From assembly GCA_034769895.1 (NCBI GenBank), contig CM068370.1, positions 46,614,344 through 46,678,343 of the forward strand: 64,000 nt of DNA, given 5' to 3'. Positions 22,983 through 35,005 of the stretch are shown piece by piece. The translations under genes were made by a program, and so were the position numbers. The notes under the pieces were generated by a model. It did not search any database, was not told where the DNA came from, and saw only the letters and a program-made list of their open reading frames with translations. The stretch comes from Magicicada septendecula. Its lineage: Eukaryota > Arthropoda > Insecta > Hemiptera > Cicadidae. Numbering within the stretch: position 1 is the stretch's first letter; each line of letters opens with the position of its first letter.

Positions 22983-23029
22983 ACAGCCTAAACCGGCTTT
23001 CACCTATAGAAGGCTTCATCAGAGGCTGT
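22983..23029 (-). ncRNA. Hammerhead ribozyme, type I, intact core
   Basis: Minus strand: ACAGCCU (stem I), CUGAUGA, unpaired A, GCCU/AGGU (stem II), GAA, AGC-CG-GUU (stem III with one G-U pair), U, AGGCUGU (stem I). Stem I pairs perfectly over 7 bp. Confidence 0.7.
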
Positions 23030-23058
23030 CGTTAGTAGCGCTGCTCGTCTTTTACCTT

Positions 23059-23103
23059 ACAGCCTAAACCGGCTTTCACCTATAGAAGGCTTCATCAGAG
23101 GCT
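23059..23103 (-). ncRNA. Hammerhead ribozyme, tandem second copy
   Basis: This is a direct repeat, 76 bp away, of the ribozyme at 22983-23029, with the same core, stem II and stem III. Its outer stem I is shortened to AGCCU/AGGCU because the duplication ends inside it. It lies next to the endonuclease remnant. Confidence 0.65.
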
Positions 23104-23152
23104 TTGAAGCCTCATTGAAGCAAACCACACATATAAAAACATCGACAATAAC

Positions 23153-23383
23153 ATGAACATACTACACGTACACACAAAAGGCCGAAAACTAGACACTCTA
23201 GAACAATTAGAAATATACAAACACACAAAAACAAATAAAAACGACATCCTAAACGAACAGACACAATTCAAATCGCACGCATTATTCGAACACATCTCAC
23301 CACACACACACAGCTTCAATCTTTCGAAACACTTTCTCGTCGCCAACAACAAGACGAGCAGCGCTACTAACGACAGCCTCTGA
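23153..23383 (+). pseudogene. PLE endonuclease C-terminal tail
   Basis: The frame reads NILHVHTKGRKLDTLEQLEI, then NDILNEQTQFKSHALFEHI, and ends VANNKTSSATNDSL at a stop inside the ribozyme-bearing terminus. The reading frame therefore overlaps the 5' strand of stem I and the CUGAUGA box. Only the last part of the domain remains; the YIG motif is absent. Confidence 0.7.
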
Positions 23384-23419
23384 TGAAGCCTTCTATAGGT
23401 GAAAGCCGGTTTAGGCTGT
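23373..23419 (+). ncRNA. Hammerhead ribozyme, type I, intact core
   Basis: Plus-strand inverted partner of the copy at 22983: ACAGCCU, CUGAUGA, A, GCCU/AGGU, GAA, AGC-CG-GUU, U, AGGCUGU. All invariant core bases are present and stem I is 7 bp. Confidence 0.72.
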
Positions 23420-23503
23420 AAGGTAAAACTTTACGTTTTTACTTATAAAAAACATTGTGTTCCGAGTCGTCAATATTATAGTGATATTTAGTAAAATAAT
23501 TGT

Positions 23504-24000
23504 GTTCCGTGTCAGCATTATTTTACATAGTTAGTAATAAGTAAGCTTATTTCTCTTGGTATACCAATGGACATTAAAATAAGATGGAAAACTTGTGAGG
23601 AAAGATCCGGGAGATCAAAAATAAAAAATGTGTTTATATTTTTTCTATCTATCAACTATATAATGCATCCATCAAATATATACGTATTTCATATAAGCAG
23701 ATTAGATTATAAAGCTTGAACATGTACATGTATCCACCATACATGTAAACGTATATAAGTACACTACCGTTACAATAAATGTGTTTCGTTACAGTAAAGT
23801 TACAGATTAATATTTCTGTTGTGTGCTTGTATCAGCGCTTTCACTGACAATGGCCTAACTTAATTCTATTTAAGATGGTTTAAATATACTTTCTGAAATC
23901 TTCATATGAGAATTCAAAATATTTAAAAAATGTTTCCCATTTTATATATTTTATAAAGAAAGCAGAATTAATTATCAATATATTACTACTGACTCGGCTC
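23504..24000. other. AT-rich DNA, nothing recognised
   Basis: No supportable feature. Confidence 0.3.
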
Positions 24001-24140
24001 ATTAATTTTTTATTGGTAAAAACTGTTACCTTGTAGCTTGAACTAGTTTTCGCTGATTAGAAGCTTCATCACAGGCTGCCGCTAGGTGCCCTGTCTATCT
24101 TGTTCTTGGTGACGGTGCCATCATTCAAAAGATCGAAGCT
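24000..24140 (-). mobile_element. Solitary PLE terminus F with decayed ribozyme
   Basis: The minus strand carries GCAGCCU, GUGAUGA (core C changed to G), a short GCU/AGC stem II, GAAA, AAC-UA-GUU, C and AAGCU, plus the family's flanking AAGGTAAC-like tail. No endonuclease coding remains beside it. Confidence 0.55.
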
Positions 24141-24149
24141 CACAACAAG

Positions 24150-24803
24150 CAAAAGGGCTCAAGTAAAAGATTTTTATCTAGTTATTGGTTGGAATAGTGT
24201 ATACAAGTTATTACAGAATTCAATCAAACCAAGTTCTCATTTTATTACTGCAGTGTAAGCACTAAGATATAATGTTGTCAGATTGTAATACATTCTTAAT
24301 CACCAGATGCCCTTAATTTTAATGTAAAATGTTTATCTAATAATAATATTAAAGTTTCATGTTTGTCTTTAGTGGAATTCTACTTGCAAAATATAATTTT
24401 AGATACAAAAATGATTAAATCCCACACACATATACATTCTATTCTTGTATATAAAGGTAACATAAGAGAAAGTCACTTACAATCAGATACTATGAATGAC
24501 TGATAAAGTGCCAGAAATAACTGCACCTTTATGTTGACCTTTTAAATATAAGCCACTAGTATGTATCTAAGTACGTATAAATGTGTGTGTGTGTCTGTGT
24601 GATTTTGGATATGACTCCATCCATATGGGCTACATTTCACAGTGTCTACTGGTATCACTTAAGTGATGTCACCCAAACAGACAACGATGTCACTGAGGTA
24701 ACCAAGGTGATGTCAAAATCAATCTGACACAGCTGAACCTACAGGCCATCTTCACCGTGTATACATAGTGATACCTTACAAACTGTGCTTACACATATAT
24801 ATA
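24150..24803. other. AT-rich DNA with a short TG run
   Basis: A (TG)n run of about 16 bp near 24580 is the only pattern seen. Confidence 0.3.
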
Positions 24804-24940
24804 TTTACATTTTATTTATTAATATATATAAACTTTCACGTATGAACTTACTATTCGTTATCACTTCCCCAAACGTTTCAAGGTGATGTGCCTCTTCCTC
24901 AGTGGGAGTAAATACTGAATGTCGTTTTACAGAATAACCG

Positions 24941-26492
24941 TTATGGACTATAGGTGTGTGTGGTGGGGGTTGATGATGGGATGGGATTGGCGCTGAGGTT
25001 CAAATTTTGGATCGGTGTATCGAATAGTGTATGTGATTTATAATGTAATTGTTCATTTAATATGTTGTTTGGTTGTAGTGTGTGATATCTGTATATTTCA
25101 AATTGTTCAGCTGTGTTTAGTTTTCTACTTTTAGGTAAGTAGTGTAATATTTCCATGTTGTGTTCTATGTTTGTGTAACTGTGGTTTTCGTTATGTAAAG
25201 TGTGGCAAATGTGGAATGTATGTAGTTTGTGGTGAGGGCTTTTAAATGTTCTGAAAATCTGGAGGAAAAAGATCTTCCCGTCTGGCCGATGTAGAATTGG
25301 TGACAATCATTACAATTTAATTTATAAACCCCTGTTTTGCTGTATGTGTCTGTGTCTTTGTTAGTATTATTTATGTGTTTCCTAATGGTGTTGTTGGTTC
25401 TGTAGGCTACTTTATAATTGTGTTTCCTAAATGTGTTTGCAATTTTGTGTGTATTGGAATTGTAGTATGTAAGTGTTATGTATTTGCTGGGTTGTGTGCT
25501 GTTGGTCTGATGTGTTTTACTTTTTGTGTTTAGGATTCGTTTGTAGTTTATTTATTAATTTGGGGTTGTGTCTAATTTTGACTGCTATATATTTGATTGT
25601 GTTTAATTCTTCTTGGTAGTCATGTGTGTTTAGGGGTACAGAAGTGAGCCTATGGAGCATGTAGTTGAAAGCTGCATGTTTGTGTTGAGTTGGTTGGTTG
25701 GATGAGTTATGTATGAGCATGTCTGATGTGGTGGGTTTCCTGTATATTTTGTATGTGTGTGTGTGTTGTTTGTTTTGGTGATTGTAAGGTCTAAGAAGTT
25801 TATGCTATTATTTAGTTCTATTTCAAGTGTGAATTTTAATTTATGGTGTACAGCCATAATGTATTTGTGGAAATTTTCTATTTGTCTTTTGTTGCCGTTG
25901 TAGAGGAGTAAAATGTCATCAACATACCTGTGCCAATATATTATTTTATCGATGTATTTGTTATTGTTCAGTATGTGTTCCTGTTCTATGGTGTGTACAA
26001 ATATTTCGGCTAGTATACCTGATATAGGGGGCCCATGGGTAGTCCATCTGTTTGTGTGTAAAACATGTTGTTGTGTGCGAAATAATTTTGATCAGTGATA
26101 ATTTTAGTTAGATGGATGATCTCTTTTATGTGTGTTTCAGGTGTGTTATTTATTTTTAGTAATTGTTCTAATGTAGTTATGGTTTCTTTTATGGGAACAT
26201 TGGTGTATAGGTTTGTTATGTCAAATGAAGCCAGTGTGGAATTGTGTGGAATGTGGACATGTTGAGTTTTATTCACTAGATCTAAATTATTTTTGACGGT
26301 GATGTTGTTTGTTAAATTTATGCTATTTCTGGTTAATTTATCTAAGTGTCTAGCTATTTTGTGTGCAGGTGCTTGTGTGTTGTTTATAAGTGGCCTGATG
26401 GGAATATTTGGTTTGTGTAATTTCGGTAGTGCATTTAGTGTAGGGGCATTTATAAAGTAGCCTACAGAACCAACAACACCATTAGGAAACAC
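24941..26492 (-). pseudogene. PLE reverse transcriptase plus GIY-YIG endonuclease
   Basis: Read on the minus strand: LPKLHKPNIPIRPLINN, then LASFDITNLYTNVPIKETI (first catalytic Asp), TQTDGLPMGP (about 26020-26050), then in another frame HRYVDDILLLYNG (about 25910-25940), NFLDLTITK, a K-rich linker, HQFYIGQTG (about 25270-25310) and KSRKLNTAEQFEIYRYH. All RT palm motifs and the endonuclease YIG are visible in the usual Penelope order. Frameshifts near 26020, 25780, 25690 and 25280 disable it, and the N-terminus is cut off at the fold-back junction. Confidence 0.85.
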
Positions 26493-26926
26493 ATAAATAA
26501 TACTAACAAAGACACAGACACATACAGCAAAACAGGGTTTATAAATTAAATTGTAATGATTGTCACCAATTCTACATCGGCCAGACGGGAAGATCTTTTT
26601 CCTCCAGATTTTCAGAACATTTAAAAGCCCTCACCACAAACTACATACATTCCACATTTGCCACACATTTACATAACGAAAACCACAGTTACACAAACAT
26701 AGAACACAACATGGAAATATTACACTACTTACCTAAAAGTAGAAAACTAAACACAGCTGAACAATTTGAAATATACAGATATCACACACTACAACCAAAC
26801 AACATATTAAATGAACAATTACATTATAAATCACATACACTATTCGATACACTGATCCAAAATTTGAACCTCAGCGCCAATCCCATCCCACCATCAACCC
26901 CCACCACACACACCTATAGTCCATAA
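26463..26926 (+). pseudogene. Inverted PLE endonuclease copy
   Basis: The plus strand repeats the left arm: TNNTIRKHINN, the FYIGQTGRSF motif near 26570-26595, HNENHSYTNIEHNMEILHYL, NTAEQFEIYRYH and a stop at about 26924. A frame change near 26540 separates the N-terminal part. The sequence is almost identical to the left arm, so the two arms are of one age. Confidence 0.75.
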
Positions 26927-26969
26927 TGGTTATTCTGTAAAACGACATTCAGTATTTACTCCCACTGAG

Positions 26970-27030
26970 GAAGAGGCACATCACCTTGAAACGTTTGGGG
27001 AAGTGATAACGAATAGTAAGTTCATACGTG
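26970..27030 (+). ncRNA. Hammerhead-like motif at PLE end
   Basis: UCCCA, CUGAGGA (fits CUGANGA), GAGG/CCUU stem II, GAAA, CGUU, then UGGGG pairing with UCCCA. Stem I and stem II can form, but stem III would be one base pair at most. The same motif lies inverted at about 24865-24925. It is either a highly reduced hammerhead or a decayed one. Confidence 0.35.
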
Positions 27031-27111
27031 AAAGTTTATATATATTCATAAATTTAATAAAGTGAACGAAGAGGATGAATCAACAAGATAATTATATTTT
27101 ACATTTTATTT

Positions 27112-27720
27112 CTTTTTTTTATTGTGAGCATATTAAATATAGCATATTACTGTGAAATAATATTAAAAGTTGTTCAGTAGAGGTGAATAGAGTAACAGTA
27201 GTTGCAAACATTTATGGACAGGAATAATTAGGCTTAGGAATAATGGATTATGAATAATTTGTTACCAAACAAAAGCATCAACAAAGTTATACAGACAGCT
27301 TTCACAAAATCATTGGTGTGGAGTATATTGTCTGTAAAAATGAAAGTTTGGCATTGGGAACACAGGAGAAGCAGGAACAATGTGGAGATTATGGAAAATG
27401 AGACTTAGTTGGACTGAAAGGAAAACAATTCAGAGGAAGGAGAAAAATTAAGTTGTTTATGAAGTGGAATGTTTGTATGTGTATGAGAGAAAGAGAGAGA
27501 GAGAGAGAGAGTATTTAAAAAAATTAAAATTTATATAGTTCGTCAAATAACCAGAAGATCCAGAATTTGTTTCACATTGTGACACTTGCGTCAGAATTTT
27601 AAGTACTGGACTTTAAGTAACATTTTGGATTTTTAATTACTGTAAAGTAAGAGTTTTATTTTTTGTGAAGGAAGTCAGAGAATATGAAAATAATCTATTA
27701 TGAATCAATAACAAGTTAAT
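27112..27720. other. AT-rich DNA with (GA)n at 27484-27511
   Basis: A GA microsatellite is the only pattern seen. Confidence 0.35.
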
Positions 27721-27737
27721 GTAAATCTTAATTTTAT

Positions 27738-27934
27738 CAATTAATAATTTAATGCACTTTCACTTGTGAAAAAACTTACTTTTTGTAATATCCTCATACG
27801 CACGTTTCGGAGTAGTTTGCTCCTCCGAAACGTGCGTATGAAGATATTACAAAAAGTAAGTTTTTTCACAAGTGAAAGTGCATTAAATTATTAATTGTTA
27901 AAGTGCTGTGAAAGAAGTGATGATAATTCAAAAT
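27738..27934. mobile_element. Minimal Penelope-like fold-back H, 197 bp
   Basis: Flanked by the identical 14-mer AATCTTAATTTTAT (27724-27737 and 27935-27948). It consists of two inverted PLE ends (27741-27811 and about 27823-27895, with a spacer of about 10 bp) that are complementary at all but about one position, followed by the PLE 3' tail GTGCTGTGAAAGAAG. No coding sequence remains. The arms contain a hammerhead-like core (CGGAGGA for CUGAGGA). Confidence 0.85.
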
Positions 27935-27949
27935 AATCTTAATTTTATA

Positions 27950-28380
27950 TTCAAAATTATAGTTTCTTTCAATACAAAAGTTATACATTTGGATTTTGTT
28001 GTCAGTGACATGCCTGTGTGTTAACAATATAATCACACTTTTCTGATATTGAACACTTTTCAATAATTTTTTTTCTAATTTCCCAAGATAACTTTTGCTT
28101 ATTGCGTGATACATCAGAGACAGCCACAAGTGGCACTATCAGTTCCAGTGTTGGAATTTGTTGATAGATCTTAGTTGTGTGCAAGCGATGTGTAATATGT
28201 TCAAAGAGTACATTATGTCTGTTCACTTAGAATGTTGTTTTCATATGTTTTTGTGTGTTTACATATTTATAGTTGTTCAAGTTTATCTGGTTTTGTGCCT
28301 GTTGTGTTTACATGTAGATTCTCATGTTCTTGTTGATGTTTACAACCTGTGTGATATTTGTTTGGAAGGCTAAACTTAAA
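27950..28380 (-). mobile_element. Penelope-like remnant I
   Basis: The 3' tail GGATTTTGTTGTCAGTGACA, a decayed hammerhead terminus (ACATCAGAGACAGCC near 28108) and an eroded minus-strand endonuclease tail match remnants A, B and E. Many stops are present. Confidence 0.55.
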
Positions 28381-28777
28381 AAAAATATTATGAAAAGTAA
28401 TAATTTAAATTATTTTTCATGAGTTATAATTATTTTCAATAAAATATGTTTAAAATAAATATCCAAAGGAATTTTTTTAATGGATTTACCTTTATAGTAG
28501 TTGAAAAAATTTAAAGGGGAAATGAAATTAGAAATAATTATTCAAGATGTCATTTGTGTAGAGAGTTCGAATTAATTTTTACTTTGACAGTAATAGTAAA
28601 AAATGTTGGTTGATATATCATGTGGTTGATAGATTGACAAATAAATTAATAATTAAGGAATGTATATACTAATTTCTAATTAGTCTTAAGTTTTATGTAT
28701 CCTGGCAGAATTCGAATTACGATTGGGGGGGGGGGTACAAAATATGGGCTCTCTACCTTATATTACAAGTGACTGCT
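28380..28777. other. AT-rich DNA; G10 run near 28725
   Basis: A homopolymer of about ten G lies at 28725-28735. Nothing else is supportable. Confidence 0.3.
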
Positions 28778-28779
28778 TA

Positions 28780-30100
<1,321 letters not shown>

Positions 30101-30102
30101 TA

Positions 30103-32073
30103 TATATTACAAAAAAAAATACCAGTGTTATTGGTAATAATCTTCGTAATGATCAGCATCTTGTGATTTTAATTACCAATTTGAAACATGGCTCTGCTCC
30201 AGTCTATAGATGTTAAAAACAATAACTTCTAGGGGACAGCAGAATATCAAATCTGATCAGGCATTGACTCATTTATTAGTCTGAGGAAGATAGTCGTTTA
30301 TATGCCAGCAAACTATATTAGAAGAGTCAAAAATCTGAAAAATGTTTTCTGACATAACATTAATAAGGATACAATCTAACAAAAAAGTAAAAAGTGCGAG
30401 AAATTTGTATGCTAGGATCTCACAAGACAAGAATAGATTTAAATGACCATGTATAAACTCAGATTGTTAAAAAAACAAATTAATATGTAAAGAGTTTGAC
30501 ATCAAATAAGGAAAACTATTAAATTATTGGTTTTCTATTTATCAAGGAAAAAATAGTATAATTATCTGTTAAAGAACTCTTTTAAAATCACTGTCTGTAA
30601 ACATTTGATTAGCTACGAAATTAATGAGTCCTAAAAATTAGTTCATGTTATGCAATGTAGAAAACCCAAGTGCCAACAAAAAATGGGGAATTTGAGATAA
30701 AACTTAATGTGTAATAATAATCAGTAGACAATAACTTAAAACATTACACATTACAATTGGCTTGATCTTGCTGATTGGACTAAATAACCTCACCTAATCC
30801 TTAAAAGAAGAAAGCTACAAGCCAATAATTTCGGCCAATAACATTATAGTAAACACGAGTTTTCTATGGTTTACTAGAATGTTGTGACTGCCAAAGACAC
30901 CTAAATGACTCATTTGATTGATTAAAATGAACAGAATTTCAATATCTCATAAACATTACTTTAATTTATAATTTTAAATTCTTTACTTTGGTTATAATTT
31001 TCAAGTAAAATCTGTAATCAAAATAACTTTGTAATTATTACAATTACGTATAAACTAACTGTATAGAAAAAATGTATATACATATTCATATAAATTTTGG
31101 CCACACAGACAAAAAAAAATTACTCAGAGCTAAATTTATAAATAATTTTAATTCAACAAATCTGTATTTTAATATTAAGTGACAATATTACTCTGCATTT
31201 TATTAAGTGGGAAAATTTCTTTTATGTTCCATTATTCTTGAACAGTTTTTAAAACACTTTAAGAAAACAGTTGTAACAAAGCAGAAAATATCTGGATGCT
31301 TCTGATTCGTTACTACTAGATCATTTTACGACACCTAAATATGCCAAATAAAAATCAAAAGTACATGTACGATACCATATATAAATAGACCATAAACAGA
31401 CAAGAAGATGGTGTGGTGTACATCAGAAGGTTTGACTGGTTTTAATTTAAATACAGTAAAATTTGTTAAAATGTAACTTAAAAGGATTGGCAGCTGTAAT
31501 ATAATTACTAATATCACAAATTGTTAACAATATTTTTATATCAAAGTTGAAGTTGATACATTTATGATACTTGAAAATCAGTAATTTATTTTTTAGTTCC
31601 TTTATGGCACATATTGTTGGGAAGACCTTAATTCTTGCTGTACCATAACTCTTAAGATCTTAGCTTCCATATGAGATGACCCTCCAAAACTGTGCCGCTA
31701 GCAAGTATGTTACATCAGGTTCACAACAAAATCTCTCTTTTCAGGCCATTGGTGGTATCTTTGAATGGGGCTGGAATTTTCCCACTTTGAAGGAGAGTAG
31801 TGCACTTCTCCACTTTGGCATGTAAATTCTTATACGTAGAGATGTAAGACACATTATCCAGTCAGGTTAGTATTCACAATAAGTACTTTGTGAGCTATAA
31901 TTTTTTGAATAAGATGGTAAGTTAACTGAATCTGTAACTATACCAGTGAGTACCAAAATGATGTAAGGAAGGTTGTATTTTGGGCCAATTATAAAATAAT
32001 AAGATTTTATTTAAATAAAGACATTTAACTATTTTCTTAATTGAGTCAATTTTCTCTTTTTCTTTTATCTTAT
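30103..32073. other. AT-rich DNA, nothing recognised
   Basis: About 2 kb without a supportable gene, RNA or repeat boundary on either strand. Confidence 0.35.
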
Positions 32074-32646
32074 TGTTACAACATCACAGAACAATCTATG
32101 TGTTTATCGAACGTTCCAGAGGGATCAAGAATGTAATGCGGTGGTGTATGTGAGTCTCGACGCATTCGCGAGATTTTTCTGGAAGCCGCCAGCCGCGCGA
32201 ACTGTGTCAAGGCCGCAATTAATTATGTTGTACACACTGGCGCTAAGACGCAGTTTGGAATCTTCTGGTCTGTGCGCGGATGTATAAATACAAGGCGGCA
32301 GCGGCCTTAGTTTTCAGTATAGTTGTGATATATTTACAGTGCAGTTAGAGTTATTATCGGGCGATATTAGAATTATTATCGGGCGATATTACCATGTACA
32401 TTTAAGTGGTTATTAGTGAAGTGTTGCGTTTTATAATCAGGCAGGATAATTGTAATACTATTGTGTTCTAATATTAGTTGACATGTTATGGCATGTGAAC
32501 AATTTTTATTTGATTTGTTGTAGAGACTGTGTTGTTAATTACGAACTGTTTAACTGTGAAAATTAAAGCTGGTGATTAGTGACTTAATTGGTGTCTTGTA
32601 TTTTGTTTCCACTGTACCTACGACGAACAAGTAGACAATCATAACA
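32074..32646 (+). repeat. 5' LTR of element 1
   Basis: 573 bp, TGTTACAACATC to CAATCATAACA. It contains a TATAAATA box (about 32283) and an internal duplication of TTATTATCGGGCGATATTA that the 3' LTR has only once. Confidence 0.88.
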
Positions 32647-32736
32647 GTGGTGCCACAAGTGGGATAGAACCGTTAACAGTGGAAACAGTTGACACTTTGT
32701 ACAAGATGAGTGTAATTTGTAATTAATCAGTAAACA

Positions 32737-34714
32737 ATGGATGCCAGTCAGATAATGGAAAATTTCCAGGCGCTGCTGTTGCAGACAGGAACGACGCCGA
32801 CAGGAGGCGGAAGAAACAGAAAGACGACAGGATGAGAAATGCAGACAGGAAAGAGAAGAGGCTGAGGAACGTCAGAAAGCACTAATGCTAGAAAGAGAAG
32901 AAAGACAAAAAGAAAAACAGAAGCGTGAAATAGAAGACATCAAAGCATTAATACAGGAGCAAAAGCAGACACAAGAACAAACCGCTGCAGAATTGGATCT
33001 CCTACAAGGTGAGCTTAATAAGCAAGTTACTAAAATATCGGAGGTACAAGAATCAATGACATTAAAAATAGCTGAAGTAGAAAAATCTGTCTCGAATGTT
33101 GAAGAATCGATGTCTACATAAATATCTGTCATGGAAGAATCTGTGTCAAATAAAATATCTGCAATAGAAAACTCAATGGCAAACGTAAGAGAATAAATTA
33201 AAAGTGAAGTTGTGCAGTGGCTGAAGATACAACAAAAACAACTTTGTGAACAGACTGTACCAATAATAAAGACAGAAAAAGACTCAGAAAATAAGTTAAT
33301 AGAGAAAGTCACTTTACCTGCAGTAGGGACAGTTCATGTCAAAGCTCCAACCTTTGATGGAAGCAGTCACTGGACAACGTACCTCCGCCAATTTGAAGCT
33401 GCTACATGCGCAAATAATTGTACAGAGAAAGACAAGGCAGTCTCACTCGTTCTTGCATTAAAAGGACCCACGGCAGAATTATTACAGAAAGTCCCATCTG
33501 ACAGCCAGAACACCTATGCCGAGTTGATAAAAGCTCTAGAATTACGCTACAGTGATAAACATTTGCGAGATGTGTACCACGCTCAGTTGAGAACAAGATG
33601 ACAACATTCTGGGGAGAGTCTTCAAGAGTTTGAAGCAAGTATCGACAGACTGATTAGATTGGCCTATCCTGAAGAACCAGAAGATTCTTGAATAAGGTTT
33701 GCAGTGCAGACATTTATTGATGGCATCGGAGATTGTGAACTTCAGCAAGTGTTACGAATGGCAAGACACCGAAATAGCTCAGAAGCTCTTGTTCATGTCC
33801 TAGAGTTTGAAGCTGCCAAGTCAGCATCCTGCTACATTAATGGGTTTGTGCCATCACATTGCAGTCATAAGATCCCTGTATCACATTGCCGTTACAATGG
33901 GTGCAGAAAAACAAGGTTGTTGGACAAACAATTCAGAAATTCAAGAGAATCGCAACGATTTGAACAATGGGATAAAGACAGAAGACCGAAATGTTACAAC
34001 TGTGGAAAACATGGTCATCTACAGGTAGACTGTTGGGAGAAGAAGATACCGAGAGAAGAGAGTGATCGCACCAATTGGAGAAGTAAAGCCTCAGAACAGC
34101 ACACAGTTTCCACACTACATAAGACCAGTGGAAACTTGATTGTTAATGGGTTTGCGGAAGGTAAACCAACATCATTTACAGTTGACACGGGTGCAACAGT
34201 GTTTATTGTGCGCCCTGACTTAATCAGCAACTACCAGCCTCAAATTAGCTCTTGTACAATACAGACTGTGATTGGAAGCCCTGTCAAGGTGCTAGGAAAG
34301 GTAGACGTATGTGTACACCTGGGTCTTCTTGAGTTTAGCCACCAAATGCTCATTGCAGACATTGTCGATAAAGTGATTCTGGGCACGGACATTATGAATG
34401 TCTACGGATTCGTTGTGGACTTAAGAGAGAATGTCCTGAAGGTTGGCCAAGAGAAGATAAAGCTTTGCATGGCTAAAATGACAGGGTCTACCAACCATTC
34501 GATTAAGCGAGTGGCATTAGTCGAAGAAAACGTCAACAGGTCTGGTCAAGAGGAACCCTCCCTATTGGAAGCAGAAATGGAGGAAGAACTAGCAGAGGAA
34601 ATACAAATAACTGTAACAACAAAAGAAGTGATTGGAAAGCCAACTATGGGTGTCAAGACAAAACTCTTGCTTGTTCCTGAGCTGATAGAAGCGGCCAAGG
34701 GCAAAATTGGCTGA
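32737..34714 (+). pseudogene. Gag-protease polyprotein, inactivated
   Basis: Starts MDASQIMENFQALLLQ. A long coiled coil (about 32885-33200) is followed by a retrotransposon Gag capsid domain (VKAPTFDGSSHWTTYLRQFE to about 33800), a CCHC knuckle CYNCGKHGHLQVDC (33992-34033) and a retropepsin with VDTGATVFIVRPDL (DTG at 34184-34192) and VILGTDIM. From 32885 to 34714 it is one frame broken by stops near 33119, 33194, 33599 and 33689, with an extra frameshift before 32885. Gag and protease share one frame with no slippage site between them. The protease active site is intact. Confidence 0.85.
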
Positions 34715-35005
34715 AGATGAGGTTACACAAGAGGTTGTTGACGAGAACCAAACAAACTTGGATCAGCCAGTGGTGTTTAGGTGATCAGTACATGACGCAA
34801 TGGGAATGATTCCAGCAAAACTAGTGGTTGAGCGGAAGACTCGCATTCCTGGGAACGTGATGTTCGGATCACACAAGACTGAGTTCGAAGAACCGGGGAA
34901 TTATCTTTCACAAGGGTATCCACCTAGATCGCCTGGCTAAGTATTACTTCAGAGACGGTTTGCCAGGTATTACTTTCGGGACGAACAGGCTTACGGAGGG
35001 GGCAG
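34715..35005 (+). other. Gag-protease to 3' LTR spacer, element 1
   Basis: This stretch is homologous to 43370-43653 of element 2, where it stays open in frame. It encodes KTRIPGNVMF-like and RSPGRVLL-like segments that could be the far C-terminal tail of a lost pol region. That would place the pol deletion between the protease and this segment. Confidence 0.4.

Larger units (their letters stand above)
22876..23491. mobile_element. Fold-back Penelope-like element E, 616 bp
   Basis: Flanked by the identical 12-mer TAAAATAATTGT (22864-22875 and 23492-23503). The outer arms (about 22910-23049 and 23353-23491) are near-perfect inverted copies, each carrying an intact hammerhead core, around a short plus-strand endonuclease tail. 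The left end carries the PLE 3' tail (GGATTTCGTTGTCCATGACG). Confidence 0.85.
24818..27097. mobile_element. Composite fold-back Penelope-like element G
   Basis: Flanked by the identical 14-mer TTTACATTTTATTT (24804-24817 and 27098-27111). A minus-strand PLE (24818 to about 26460: RT, endonuclease, end) is fused head to head with a plus-strand copy of the endonuclease and end (about 26460-27097). The outer arms of about 600 bp are nearly perfect inverted repeats. The right tail GAAGAGGATGAATCAACAAG resembles the tails at 17.69 and 27.91 kb and so marks the 3' end. Confidence 0.85.
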
